Of a DNA stretch of 64,000 nt, positions 23,701-38,700 are shown piece by piece; the first letter of the stretch is position 1, and each line of letters begins with the position of its first letter. Position numbers and translations under genes: made by a program. Source of the DNA: Dermatemys mawii. Its lineage: Eukaryota > Chordata > Testudines > Dermatemydidae. The stretch is taken from NCBI GenBank assembly GCA_007922305.1, contig ML677326.1, positions 56,972,785 through 57,036,784 on the forward strand. The letters are read 5' to 3'. Under the pieces are notes generated by a model. The model made no database searches, was not told the DNA's origin, and worked only from the letters and a program-made list of their open reading frames with translations.

Positions 23701-26700
23701 TATTACCTGTAGGATAAAGTAGTTAGACATATTGCCATTTTCCTTTATGCTACTAAATGGTCCAGCAGTTGACTCTGGTCTTGCTGCTGGACCATTTAGT
23801 AATGCTGCTGATTGTTCTTACCATCAGCATAACATTCATATTGATTCTTAGAGCCGGTGGAGGAGATGGATAATTTTACTACTGGCTAACTAAGTCACAC
23901 CCAAAATATACCTAACAAACTATATGCAGAGCCAAGAGCTTGTAGCAGCTCAGTCATTCTTTTGTTTGCAACACTGATATCTTCACATACAGAAAAGAAG
24001 TTGTATTACATAAAATCAAAAAGTGGGAGTGGGGGAAGCAATCACCTTGAAATACAATTATTATTGATAGATGACATGTATATGTGCTGCTTTACAAAAT
24101 GGACCACACAAGCAATTTGATTTCCAGTATTCATGAAGCAACATCTGTGAGAAAGGTTGTTACCAGTAAAAAATATGGATTTCTGGACAGCTGTCTGTAC
24201 ATTTCACAGCACATTCAAGTGCCCATTCAACTTTGCCAAAGAGCGGTAAGTAGTAGTTTGAGCTCTCAGCTGTAGATGGGATGAAAACAGGATTTCAAAG
24301 TAACCAAAAAGCTTCTACGTTTTTGAAAGATTTAGTTCACTAAAAAATAGAATACATATTTGTGCATTTCAAGTGCGTTTTTGTTGTTTGTAGTAAAAGC
24401 CAATTCTCCACCAATGTCTACCATCTTCAACAAGACTCCTAAACACTAAGTATCTCCTTATCCAAGTTAACAGAAATTGCTGAACTTTCTCATAGACCTT
24501 GTATAAATATATTTGTTTGGTCCAGTAGGTAAACGTTCTCAGTTGCCAAACAAGAGACTGCTGATGGAACTCAAATGTGAAAATTCAGAACTTACTTCTA
24601 ACTATACTAACTGTAACCTATCATTTAAATCAGCTACTATATCAAATGACTGGAGGATAGCTAATGTGATGTCAGTTTTTAAAAAGGGCTCTACAGGTCA
24701 TCCCGGCAATTACAGGCCAGTAAACCTCACTTCAATACCAGGTAAACTGGTTAAAAGGACAAAATTCTCAGACACATAGATGAACATACAAACAGTCAAC
24801 ATAGTTTTTGTAAAAGGAAATCATGCCTCACCAATCTACTAGAATTCTTTGAGTGGATCAACAAGCATGTGAACAAGGGGGATCCACTGGATATAGTGTA
24901 CTTGGATGATTTTCAGAAAGCCTTTGACAAGATCACTCACCAGAGGCTCTACAGCAAAGTAAGCTGTCATGGGATATGAGAGATGGTCTTCTCATAGATC
25001 AGTAACTGGTTAATAGAAAGGACTTAATGGGTAGGAATAAGTGGTCACTTTTCATAATGGGGAGAGGTAAAGAGTGCATCCCCTAGGGGTCTGTACTGGG
25101 ACCAGTCCTATTCAACATATTCCTAACTAATCTGGGGAAAGTGGTAAACAGTGTGAGGTGGCAAAATCTGTAGATGACACAAAACTACTCAAGTTTGTTA
25201 AGTCCCAAGCAGACTGCAAAGAGCTGCAAAAGGATCTCACAAAACTGGGTGAATGGGCAACAAGATGGCAGATGAAATTCAATGTTAATAAATGCAAAAT
25301 AATGCACACTGGAAGACATAATTCCAACTATACATATAAAATGATGGGGTCTAAATTAGCTGTTACTACTCAAGAAAGAGATCTTGGAGTCATTGTGGAT
25401 AGTTCTCTGAAAACATCCATTCAATGTGCAGCAGTCAAAAAAGTGAACAGAATTGGGAATCATTCAGAAAGGGATAGATAAGACAGAAAATATCATTGCC
25501 TCTATATATATCCATGGTACACCCACATCTTGAATATTGCGTGCAAATGTGGTCGCCCTGTCTCAAAAAAAAAAGATATATTGGAATTGGAAAAGGTTCA
25601 GAAAAGGGCAACAAAAATTATTAGGTTTTTGGAACTGCTCCCATATGAGGAAAGATTAATAAGACTGGGACTTTTCAACTTGGAAAATAGATGACTAAGG
25701 GTGGGGGATATGATAGAGGTCTATAAAATCATGAATGGTATAGAGAAAGTAAATAAGGAAGTGTTATTTACTATTCATAACACAAGAACTAGGGGGGGGT
25801 CACCAAATAAAATTAATAGGCAGCAAATTTAAAACAAAAGGATGTATTTCTTCACACAACAGAAAGTCAACCTGTGGAACTCCTTGCCAGAGGATGTTGT
25901 GAAGGCCAAGACTACAACAGGGTTCAAAAAAGAACTAGAGAAGTTCATGGAGGATACGTTCATCAATGGCTATTAGCCAGGATGGGCAGGGATGGTGTCC
26001 CTAGACTCAGTTTGACAGAAGCTGGGAATGGGTGACAGAGGTTGGATAACCTGTTCGTTCCCTCTGGGGCACCTAGCATTGGTCATTGTCGGAAGACAGA
26101 ATACTGCGCTAGATGGACCTTTGGTCTGACCCAGTATGTCCGTTCTTATGTTCTTGTGATATAAGCATGTATTTTTCCTGACAAAACCACAGACAAAAGA
26201 TTCTGCCTTACACTATGCACAGTAACAAAACATGAAATGTAATGTTACTAATGCAAATCAGCTCCGTTTTTGTGATTGTAATTTCATTTGTGGTATATAT
26301 TTAGCAAGCTCATTGCTAATTTTTCTTGTTTGACTTGTTGGTAAACATCTGGCTATGTAATAACCATAGAACTTGTTTTGTCTTCTTGAGTGCCTAAAAT
26401 ACCTGGCAAAAAGCTTTATTAGAACATTGATTTAATCCAAACAAGCCTTAACTTCCTACGTACAGAAGGCTCCATTACAAAGGCCACAATGAAGTCAGCA
26501 TGTACAACATTATCGTTAGAAGCAAATTTGCAAAACAATTTTGCATTGTGTATTTTTAAATGAATGGCTTTCATTAGCATATGGGACTAAGCTACAGTGT
26601 GTAGATCTCAAACTCAAACACATCAAATAAAAATTGCAGGTCAGACCAGATCATAGTAGTTCCTTCTGGCCTTTGAATCCATGAAAACTTGGGTACGCTT

Positions 26701-29700
26701 AGATATTGACTTTTGGTTCATCCCATGGTTCAGGTATGAGCTACATATGTGGTAGAGCGATTGAGCTGTACCAAATCCCTCTCAATTTCATTGGACAAGA
26801 TGAATCTGTATTTTAAAAGTAATTTCTAGTCTAATATTGCAGTATTTACACTTTTGGGCTGTATTCTAAATTACTGCTTCTTGAAAAACACTAAATATTT
26901 TCTGTGAAATGTTTTGAACAGAAAAAAACTGTTTCATTCACAGTTTGTCCATGGACATTTTCAACAAAATAACTCAAACTGAGAATTCTTAATTCTTTCA
27001 GTCTCCCCCCTCTTTTTCTTTCCTACTATTTTTCAGTGGAAAATAGGACAAAGGGGGAAAACAAATAACAAAGCAAAGTAGATTCAAATAAAAACTAAAT
27101 TAAAATGTTCATTCAGACCTGATTTGTTGAAAAATCAAAATATTCCAAAAGAAACTATTTTTGCAGAGGGAATAATTTCATTTACAAGTCATTTTTTTTT
27201 GTTAAAGAAAAATGTTGATGACAATTTTCTACCTGCTCTAAAGTAACTGGAGCATGTACAATACATAATAGGAGCAGCTAACAAAGACAATCAAGTGATA
27301 GTTCAGGCTCACACTATATCCTTTGTGCATATTGTTTTGAGAAGAAGACACCACAGAAGATGGTAAGGAAAGTGATTTTCAGCTGTTAGTGCTTTCTGGT
27401 GTAATGCTGTTTTGTAGGTTGTATTTGCTCAAGAAATGAGAACAGAGTATTTACAGAGAGTAACTGTTTTCTATTTGAGGCAGTTTTGTTAAAAGTGTGT
27501 TACGTATTTGAAACTGATGTTAATGCTTTTGAAATATATTATTAACTTCATAAAACAAAAGCTTCCCATATCAGTGCTATTTTGGATCATATTTGTGTCA
27601 GAAAAATGCATTATTAAAAAAAATATTAGCACAATTTACTGCGCCTGAAAAATCATGGATTAGATACCCTAAAGAGTGAAGTTATCTTTATTTATTGAAT
27701 AACTACCACATGGGCAGCAGTAGTGCCAAGCATTCCTGTGTCAGTTTGCAAATGTATCTGAACTTTGGGCTCCACACTCATGTCTCTAGTAACATTGGTA
27801 ATAAAAGGTGCCAACCATGATATGGGCAGTCATTCACTAGGAACTGGATGAACCCTCTAATAAAATTTCACATTGGTCACTAAATAACTCTCAAAGGGTA
27901 ATGGACTTTTCATTACTGCAGAGATTAGAATTGGAGAGTTGGAGGTGAAAGTCTATCCCCAGTCCTCTGACCCATTTAGTCCACCAGACAAATACCTGTA
28001 TTACACTAAGTTACTGCACATGGCCTCTGAAAATGTTGAGTTATAAGACTATAAAAACATCTGGAATCAGTAAACCTCTATTTTAGGTACTCCTATACAT
28101 TAACTTTTTGCTTGTGGGTAGTGAATTAACTCATTCCTAGCTAAATTTACTGGGATGTAGATGCAAGAGGGCATCCAGAAAGGGAAATTTAAAGGACTTG
28201 AAAGAATCTAGAATGGAAAACATTAACAAGCGGGTAGGGAACTGGGCAGTTTATGGAATTGGGAAGTGAAGAAACCATGGGTGAGGCATTATCTAGGACA
28301 AGTTGGCCTAGAAAGTGGAAGGTAGCAGTGGAGGAAGGGTTGGGAATGGCCAGTCAGATAGTGAGGGAGCACCTGCTTGCTACCCCACATTACAAAAGAG
28401 TGAAGGAGAGAGAGACAGTAAAAGGAGGAAGAAAAACAGGAAGGAGTGAGACCCACTTTTACTGGCACTGGTGGGAAGCTAGTTGTTGGGAATTTACCAA
28501 TATGTGTAAAACAATGTTGAATGGGATAAAACACACAAAACTGAGTTATTGGAGAATTTGCAAAACAAAGTCTGCACCTCGGTTAAGATGTTCTATTCCA
28601 GAATTTAGTATTTCCCTTTTCTTCCTCCAAGATAAGCTGGTAAATCCTACATGTGTAAATTTCACAGTATCAGTCCAGATCCTCAGCTGGCAAAGTTCCT
28701 TTGTATAAAATAACTACATCTACATCGTCTGAGGATTAGCTTCATTGCCTTTTATTTTTTGGATTAGTTTGGTGCTCATAAAATGAGGAGCTAATAGGAC
28801 TGGCCAGAGTTTAGCAAAGTGCAGCAGCACTGTGTAACCTGTACGAACACAATTCTGCCAATCCACTAGAAACCTGTTTTGATACCCATCCCCTGTACAG
28901 TGCTTTAATACATATTCATGAACTATGCTTTTCCTGGAAAGAAGCTGCTAATTTTGCCTATGTTTGTGGTAGCTTTGAGATGCAGACAGATTTCCATTAG
29001 CATTAGGAGGACAAGCCAGACTTATTTCCATGTATGATGACTTAATCAGCCTGGAATCCAAGTCTTCTGGTGTGAAAGACTAGTGCATTAATTCACTGCT
29101 GCTCTTTGCCTCCACTGAACTGCTAAATGCATAGTAGAAATAAACTAATGCTGGGACACATAACTATATTTACCTGGGAATTACATTGTGAAGAAAGAAC
29201 ATAAAGGGATGGGTGAACCATTCAAATGTTTTTCTGTATTGCGTAATCACATAAACTTCCAAGTTTTGATCCCAGGGATCCAGAGGAGGATGCTTCTGGT
29301 TCTTGTCCAAAGTCAAACAAACATGAGCACAAGATTTTTCTCATTCGTTCATATAGCTGTTTTCTCAGACTCCAAAATGGAATAAAGCAGAATTTTTTAC
29401 TGTATTGAGAAAGCAGCATTATTAAATGCCATCAGTTGCCAATGATGATTGTCTGGGTCACATCTCTGTCATCAAATTGGTCAGTAGCCTCTTGGTGATA
29501 TTCAGAGAAACAACAGTAGGTACTAAATAAACTTGTTAATCTCAACTAGGGACTGATTAAAAAAAACCCTAAGTTAATGGGAGTCTTTCAATTGACTTGG
29601 TTGGGTTTTGGATCAGGCCTCAAATGCTGAACATACAAGTTCTCAAGATGAAGCTTCTATCTTGGTGCAGTGGAGTGTGTTTTTTTTTATTCCAAACAAA

Positions 29701-32700
29701 TCTGCTATCTGCATAATTTATCATACAAACGGGTAGGTGTATTACTTAGTTGTACAGTGCTTTCTGTATGAAGGAAGTTTCCAGCTTGTAAAGATTATCC
29801 AGGGACTTGTGGAACTATTTATATAATGTGGAAATAACATTTATATTTGAGAGTTTTATCCAATACAGTTTGTGGTATCAAGGTCGATCTTAAAGCCACC
29901 ATTTGTATATATGTTGCAACTTGAGGAGGTATTGACAGCTAAAAAGCTATGCAAAAATGGAAGTCATGCAAAGTAGCCTAGCAACATGCATAACAGAGCA
30001 CAACACTCCTGTTTAGATTAAGTTGTGTCTTAATGATAGAGTTTGTTATTTTACAATGTAACTATTTGTGAGTTTGATCTTGGCAAGGTCCTCGGTGCTG
30101 CAGAATACAATTATTCATTATTTCTCTAAGCTATGGTAATGCTTTGGTCTCTCATGTCTTGAATTCAAGCAGTGTTTCCTTCCGCTTGCTAAACTAGGAA
30201 AAAGTGGGTTGAAAAAATGACTTCCAGTGCTCTTAGCCTGTGACTTCAGGCATTATGTCCACAGCGGTACTTTTTCAGTATGTGAGATAATGGTTTCTGT
30301 TGTGCACCACAGTGCCAGTTCATTAGCTACTGCATATGTAAAGAATCACTCAGATTACAAAGCAATGTAATGTGAGTTTCAGAAGAATATACAGTGAAGA
30401 CCATGGGATGTTTCCTACACATCAGGCTGCCATATTACACGTACTACAGGCTATAGTCCTTGGCTTTTGTTGGATTGCATTTCAGCCTTATTATTTTAAT
30501 GTAGCTTTAGGTCCTGAATCTAAAAGCCTTACTCATAGTGAGAAGCACAACTGATCCACATAGTCCCATTGGTTTCAGTGGGACTAACTGTGTCAGTAAA
30601 TGCCATTAGTGGAAGTATAACCAACAGCTTAGCTGTGTTGAGTTACTTCTGCTGGGAACCTTGCCTACTTTATCTTGCATAATATTTACTTAAGGCATTC
30701 TTTGTCAAGACATTTAGACAAGTCAGCTGAAGGCGAAGAAATGACAATGAAAAACAAACAATATAACCATTCCATAGCATTTTTTCCTAAGTGTTGAGGC
30801 ACAGTGGTCCCACCCTACTGATGAAGTCTAAGTATTACATACTTTAAGATGACTTCCTCTCTGATTAAATTGCACAACTGACAGGAGAGAGAGTGTACAG
30901 AAGCATGCTTATTCTGCAGCCAAACCTCCATTTACCTGAGGGTTGGCAGCCATGATAGTGTAATTCCCATCGTCATCCAGGGTGGAGGCTGCAGTGTGGA
31001 GAGAACAGGTCCCATCCAGTTCTCTTTGAATTCTGTAGTGATCACTCCTTTTAGAGATTTGCTTCCCGTCTTTGAACCAATAAATCTGTAGCAGAAAACA
31101 AAGAATGGACAAAGATTAGAAGTGGGTGAATATCATCATCATTTCTCATTTAACAATGGTAGCAACTCTCAGCTCTTGAAAACCTCACTGGTGTGGATAG
31201 AAAGAAAACCTCTTCCTATCCACTACCAAAGGAGCAAAGAACTGGGCTGGGTCCTGAATCCATGAACTGGATGTAATAAATGTTTCTGTTACAGAATTTT
31301 AATCTTCAGAAGGGAAAGCACAAACATATACTCAGGGAAGTTAGATTGGAGGATAGTATTCAGTTTCCAAAAAGCAAATGACAACAGAGCATTTACAGAA
31401 ATGTTCCAGATCAAATAATTTTTCTGTATTTTATTTAAATCTGAAGTTGGAAAACTAATTTAAGAATATAAATGCTTTTTTTCCTAGTGACAAAAAAAAC
31501 AACAACAGGATGGTTACAGGAATGATTATTCTGATGAGTCAGTATAGCAACAAGTGAATTATATTTTAAGTCACATTTTTACTAGATGTCCATTTGTCAT
31601 ATAGTCACACCCCATAATCACACTCACCACTGTCACACCCTACACACTTCTGTAATAATCTGTGTAGAAAACATGCCTTGTGAGGTATAAATTGAAAGCT
31701 AATAACTCACTGATCATTAATGTTCTTGGATGATGCATGTACATGGTGGGTTTTAAGAGTTATGGATACATGCTAGCAGTATGACTAATATGTGATTAAA
31801 CCAGGTATATCAAGGGAATTGGGGGACAGGTCTGCATTAGACAAAGAAATGTACATTTTATTGTCTGACCAACCCAATCTTCAGGAAAAGACAATGAAGG
31901 TCCGTATTTACATACAGGTGAGTTGCATCTTAGGCACATTTAATATGTGCGAATTCAGCTTTGCGTGGTTGGCAAAAACAACAGTTTAAAAACTACATCT
32001 GTAGTGCAGGCGATTCTGCCTGCCATTCAACTCAATGGGTGTTTCACTATACGCGGTATTTCGCTTTACATGCTAACTACGGAACGGAACCCCACGTAAG
32101 ATGAGACTCGCCTGTATAAGCAATAAACAGGACCATCGAGACAGCAGGGGGACAAAAGAGCATGGAGCTTCCTTCATCACCAAACTACATGTTGTCTTCT
32201 TCACAGCTTGAATAAACTTTACTTTGAGGGATAATCCTCAGAAGAATCCATTTCAAAGGTTTACTGGTCTATCAAGACAAGGGGGTCTGAACCTCAAGTG
32301 ATAAGCAATTGAATCAGCTCATAGTATACAATATTACTGTATTAGTTCCTTATAACCCTTTCTAACGCTATTCCTTTAGTTGGCATGACAGAACCTATGC
32401 CCTATTGCTAATAAATTTGTTTTATTTTTACTATAAACCAACTCAGTGCTGTGTTTAAAGGGAAAGGTGTGTATTTACTTAAGTTAATAGGCTATGTTGT
32501 GCTTGTGTCTCTTTAAAGGAACAGACAGACATTATTATTATTTCTCTGAACTGTCCAGGAGGGGGCTGGATGTTGCAGCACACACAGTTTTAGGAAAGTC
32601 TGGGACTTAGCGTGTCTTGGGGTCATGCTGCAAGTAGTAACCAAGGCTGGTGGAAGCCAGAGTGGGGCTCTAGATAGACTGCAGGGTTCAGCGCTGCTGA

Positions 32701-35700
32701 ACCAGAGCTGTCTAGTGCAACCTGCATGCTTGTAGGCTCACTGTGAATGTTCCAGGCTAGAAGATAGAGCAGCAAAGCACTATAAAGCATCTAGGGTTTC
32801 AGAGTAAATGGTGCCACAACCTCTCACTGGCCTGGATTGCCTCCCAAGACTCATCATACCCTTACACTGACTAGTCTGAACCAAATAACCACGAAGAGGC
32901 AGGTACTCAAACTCACACTCCCCAATTCAATATTTAATGTAACAACTTTTCTCTTTAAATTTTAATTGTTGAATAACATGCTTAATAAATCCCTAAAGAG
33001 ACAGATTCATCCCACCTTATTATAAGCGTAGGACTGACAATAATATTTAAACAATAATAGGGTATTATCAACATTTAATAGGCTTCTATAGAAATACCCT
33101 TAAAATTTCATAGGAAATACCACCATTTAAAATCAAGGTTTAGAATTTTAGAGAACTATATCCCAACTATATAATGGCTTAAAATTCTACAGAATGGTTA
33201 ACTTCTCTATTAAATAAGAGAGGACATTTCTGTAGGGTTTTAAATAGTTATATATTTTATTCTCAGGCTAATATGCAAGACCTGGTTGTAATATAGCATA
33301 AGGAGGGCCCTCCCGAAGTCATGGGCATGAAAAACGTGTCATGGACTGTGAAATCTGGTCTTTTGTGTGCTTTTACCCTATACTATACAGATTTCACAGG
33401 GGAGACCAGTGTTTTCTCAAATTGGGGGTCCTGACCCAAAAGGGAGTTGCAGGGGGGTTGTGGTATTGGCCATCCTTACTTCTGCATTGCCTTCAGAGCT
33501 GGGCGGCCAAAGAGTGGCAGCTGCTGACTGAGGAACCAGCTCTGCAGCCAGCAGTGCAAGAGTATGGGTGGCAATACCATACCATGCCATCCTTATGTTT
33601 GCACTGCTGCTGGTGGCGGCTCTGCCTTCAGTGCTGATCTACTGACCAGCAGTCGCCACGCTCCAGCTGCCCAGCTCTGCAGGCACCACCACTGCCAGCA
33701 GCAGTGCAGAAGTAAGAGTAGTGGTACCGCCCCCGCCATCCCCGCAACTCCCTTCAAGATCCTTATAATTACAACACTGTGAACTTTCAGATTTAAATAG
33801 CTGAAATCATTATTTTTTTTTAATTTTTAAAATCCTATGAGTGAAATCGACCAAAATGGACTGTAAATTTTGTAGGGCCCTAAGTATAGGACAAGAGTTT
33901 AAGACAGATGTAACTGTAATGTTCATTTTTGTATGCAGTCCATAAATCCAGTTTTTAAAAGCCTCCAGCATAAGCAAAAAATGAGACTGGGAATTTGTGA
34001 CCAAAGATTAAAAGTATAAAATTTTCAAAAGTGCTTTAATCACTTAGGTGCCTGAACACCTTTGAGGATCTGGGCCTAACTCCCATTGATTAATTGCCTA
34101 AAAACCTTTGAGGATCTGGGCTTTTGGTGCTTTTGAACATTTTACCCAAGATGCCTAACGTTAGACTCCTAAGCCTGTATTTAGGCTTCTCTCTCTCTCT
34201 CTCTCTCTCTGGCCTCTTTTTCAAAAATGCTGCCCGCTCAGCAGTTTCTGTTGAAGTCAGTGAATGCTGGACATTTCTGAAAAAGAGGTCACTGAACTTA
34301 GGTGCCTAAATATGGGTTTAGGGGCTTAATTTAAGGCATTTATTTCTGAAAATTGCTGCCCCTATATCTGGCCTAGTTTTACTAGAAAATGCCATTGACC
34401 ACTAAATTTCAATTACTCATAACTAGGGCTCTGTATCTCATGTCATCGGATTCTGTCACTTTCCCTGACTTTGCAGGGGCCAGTGTAGCTGACCTCAGGG
34501 CTGCCCAAGCAGCTGGCTCCAGGGTCAGCTGTTCAGGTGCTCCAGGGCACAGCCACACAAGCCATTGCTGGAGAGGCCCTGGGGACAGCTACACCAGCCA
34601 CTGCTCCAACAACCTGGGCAACGGTGCCCAGCCCCTGGCAACTGGTGCCACTAGCCCCAGGCATCCCCCCAGCAGTGCCCCCCCTTCCAAGATTTAATCA
34701 CTAGTATTTTTAGTACAAGTCATGGGCCATGAATTTTTGTTTATTGTCTGTGACCTGTCCATGACTTGTACTAAAAATACCCATGACTAAATTGTACCCT
34801 TACCCATAACAGACCAGGAGCAACTGGTAAAAGAAGTAGATGCCAAAAGAGAGCAAGCACATTCCATTTGCATAAACCTTGCACAAACCTTGCAAGAGGT
34901 TGCAACTAGCAGACTTACCATTGGGGGTCTGTGCAGTTGAATCTAAGGGTATGTCTACACTACAAACTTATGTCGATTTTGTTAAGGTCGATTTTGTGCG
35001 TCCACACTAAACACAGTAAGTCGGCATTGTTCGTCCACACTACAGTGGGAAGTGTCAACATAGCGAATGGTGCACTGTGGGTACCTATCCCACAGTTCCC
35101 GGAGTCCCAGCAGGCACCATTTCCAGTGGTGCACTGTGGGTAGTTATCCCACAGTTCCCGGAGTCCCAGCAGACGCCATTTTGAGCTTTCTCCGTTCCCA
35201 AACCCACCCACCCCGCAGTGCCCCTCCCGCTGTGAAAGCAACTGCAAACAGTCATTTTGTCACTGCAAACAGTCACAGCCCCACTGTGAAAGCAACTGCA
35301 AACAGTCATTTTGCGCGTTTTTGCTGCCTGAGCTGATGCCATAGCAGTGCAAGCGTGGAGCCTGCTCAGGTAACCGCTGCAGTAATGGCCATTGTGAATA
35401 CCTCGCGCATTGTTGTGGACTTTATGCTGCATCGTATGCACAAGAATGCGATCAGGAGACAACTGCGCTATCAGGAGAGTGACGACAGTGATGAGGACAT
35501 CATGGACATGGACACTGACGTTTTTGAAAGTATGGGGGCCCGACAACCTGGCAATTTTGGTGGCAATGGGGCAGGCTCATGCTCTGGAACGCTGAATCTG
35601 GGCCAGAGAAACAAGCTCTGACTGGTGGGATCGCATAGTGCTGCGGGTCTGGGATGACTCGCAGTGGCTCAGAAACTTTCGCATGAGAAAGGGCATGTTC

Positions 35701-38700
35701 ATGGAACTTTGTGACTTGCTTTCCCCTGCCCTCCAGTGCGAGAATACCAAAATGAGAGCAGCCCTCACAGTTCAGAAGCAAGTGGTGACAGTCCTCTGGA
35801 CGCTTGCAACGCCAGACAGCTACCGGTCAGTCGCGAATCAATTTGGAGGGGGTAAATCTACAGTGGGGGCTGCTGTGATGCAAGCATCCAGGGCAATCAT
35901 TGATCTGCTGCTATCCAGGGTTGTGTGTCTGGGAAACGTGCAGGCTATAGTAGATGGCTTTGCCGCGCTGGGATTCCCTAACTGGGGGAGGGGGGGCGGC
36001 TATAGATGGCACTCATATCCCTATGCTGGCACCAGACAACGAGGGCGCAGAATACAGAAACCGCAAGGGGTATTGTTCAATGGTCATGCAAGCACTGGTT
36101 GACCACAAGGGACGTTTCACCGACATGTGCGTGGGATGGCTGGGAAAGGTTCATGATGCTCGTGTGTTCAGGAACTCTAGGCTGTATAGACAGCTGACAC
36201 AAGGGACTTTCTTCCCAGACCAGAAAATTACTGTGGGGGGTGTTGAGATGCTGATCGTTATCCTTGGGGACCCAGCCTACCCCTTAATGACCTGGCTTAT
36301 GAAGCCATACACGGGATCCCTGGACAGGAGTCAGGGGCTGTTCAACTATAGGCTGAGCAAGTGCAGAATGGTTGTGGAGTGCGCATTTGGCCATCTGAAC
36401 GCCAGGTGAAGAATCCTACTTACTCGTTCAGACCTCAGCGAAAGAAATGTGCCCATTGTTATTGCTACTTGCTGTGTGCTCCACAATCTCTGTGAGAGCA
36501 AGGGGGAGACATTTATGGCGGGGTGCGAGGCAGAGGCAAATGTCCTGTCCGCTACTTACGAGCAGCTGACACCAGGGCAAGTACAAGAGCCCACCAGGAA
36601 GCGCTGCGCCTCAGAGAAGCCTTGAAAAACAGTTTTGTGACTGGCCAAAATGCTGTTGAAAACCCGCTCCCTTGCTCTGCTCTGCGATAAGCCTCCCACC
36701 CTCCAGCCCTACAGAGCTGTTGAAAACCTGCTCCCTTGCTCTGCGATAAGCCTCCCACCCTCCAGCCCTATAGAGCTGTTGAAAACCCGCTCCCTTGCTC
36801 TGCTCTGTGACAAGCCTCCCGCCATCCTTATTCCTTTCCCCACCATTTGCGGAGTAAATAAAGTCTCTTTTTTAAAAAGCATGCATTCTTTAATGCTTCT
36901 TCACAAACAAAGGGGAAGACTGGCAAGATAGCCCAGAAGGGGTGGGTGAGGAGGAAAACCAGTTAGTGTGGTGGATGGGGGAAGGGGAGGACAAAGACAC
37001 AGCACATTTTTAAAACTTTTCTGAGAAACTGAGCCGCATGCTGTTTGTGTTTTATTGTGGGGTAGAGTGGGTCGGTTCCCGGAGCCTCCCCACCGCGTTC
37101 TCACCCCGCGTCTGGGTGGGGAGGCAATGGAACTTGGGGAGGAGGGGAGGTGGTTACACAGGGGCTGCAGAGGCGATCTTTGGTCCTGATGAAGCTCCAC
37201 CAGACACCGGAGCATGTCACTCTGATCCTCCATTATCCGCAGCATTGCTTCCATCCTTCTTTCTTCCCGCTCCTGCCATCTCTCCTCCCGTACTGCTACT
37301 GCTGCCCTGGATGTTCTCTGGGACTCTAAAATTTTTTCTCTCCATGCTTGGTTTCGAGCTGCCTCACTGTGGGAGAAATTCATGAGCTCGCCAAACAAAT
37401 CTTCTCTTGTGCGCTTCCTTCTCCTTCTCATCTGCGCTAGCCTCTGCGAAGGGGATGTTAGCCTGGGGGTGGGGGGGGACCACGCTGGCTGTAGGAGGAA
37501 AGAAGGAAAAAAGTTATAAGATAGATACATTCTCCAGGAAAAAGGTTATAAGATACATATACACATTCTCCAGAAGAATGGGAACAGTCTTTCACAGTGA
37601 AACAAAGTATTCACAGAGTGCATACGCTTTCTGTACAAGGTCGCATTTTGCACCTTAAATTGACTGCCTGTAGCTTTCCTGTACAGATATCACATCAGAC
37701 ACCCTCTCCAAGGGCCAGGCAACAGAAACCACCATGCAGGCGGCCATGGTAAGCCACGTTCTTTTGGTTTGATCCACATTTTTTACAATGCTCTCCTTTC
37801 CCACAGTAAACCGCCCCCCCACCACCACGTGGCTCCCTGCTGCTGCAACAGAAGCAGCTCAGCCCCACAAACACACATATGCCCCCCCCAACACAAGCAG
37901 CCCACAGCGTTTTCTCTTCCTCTCAACCCCATCACCCTGCTGGTCTCATGGAGGTTCCCTGCTCCCGCACGCATCACAACCCACAGTAAATTGCTCCCCG
38001 CCACCGCGTGGCTCCCTGCTGCTGCAACAGAAGCAGCCCCCCCACCCAAGCTGAGGGACACTCACCAGAAGTACCTTTGCTGACTTCCCCATCTGGGCTA
38101 CCGCCTTGGGAGGGTTCTGAGGGTATTGGCTCCAGGGTGATAAACAGTTCTTGGCTGTCTGGGAACAGAGTCTCTCCGCTTGCCTGCTGCTGCGTGGTAT
38201 CATCTTCCTGATCAGCTTCATTGTCATCTGCATCATCATTCCTCACTGTTACCCCATCAGAGGAGTCCACAAACACCGGTGCAATGGTGGTGGGGGCCTC
38301 CCCCAGTATTTGATTCAGTTCGTTGTAAAATTTGCATGTCCGCAGGGGTGCCCCGGAGCGTCCATTTGCCTCTTTTGCTTTCTGGAACGCTTGCCTGAGC
38401 TCCTTAATTTTCACACGGCACTGCTGTGCCTCCCTGCTGTGGCCCCTATCCAGCATGGCCTTGGAGACTCTGGCAAACGTGTTGGCATTCTGTTTGTTGT
38501 TACGGAGTCCTGCCATCACGGATTCCTCTCCCCAAATAGCAATGAGATCCTGAACCTCCTTTGTGGACCATGCTGGAGCTCTTTTGCGCTGGTTGGTCTC
38601 CTGTGCTGATGAGCTCTGCATGGTGAGTGTCCTGTGCAGGTGAGTTCGCCACGCTGGCCAAACAGGAAATGAAATTCAAATGTTCCTGGGCTTTTCCTGT

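Larger units (their letters stand above)
23297..30935 (-). other. PALLD intron with hairpin and second CR1
   Basis: A 7639-bp GT-AG intron. It contains a perfect 18-bp hairpin (23751-23801), a CR1 copy (about 24505-26157), a CR1 3' tip (about 26640-26695) and an AT-rich repeat (about 26870-27240). The 27.3-30.9 kb part is unassigned. Its 151-codon frame at 28253-28708 has no recognisable domain. Confidence 0.65.

Noticed and set aside
28253..28708. 151-codon plus-strand frame
   Set aside because: No recognisable domain, no splice signals suggesting a gene, and intronic in PALLD. It is likely a chance open frame.
33341..33637. 98-codon Trp/Leu/Cys-rich frame
   Set aside because: It lies within a GC-rich interspersed repeat with internal CTG/CAG repeats. 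There is no gene evidence.
36652..36822. CRISPR array
   Set aside because: Three long, unequal, directly adjoining repeats without spacers in a vertebrate transposon. It is a minisatellite.
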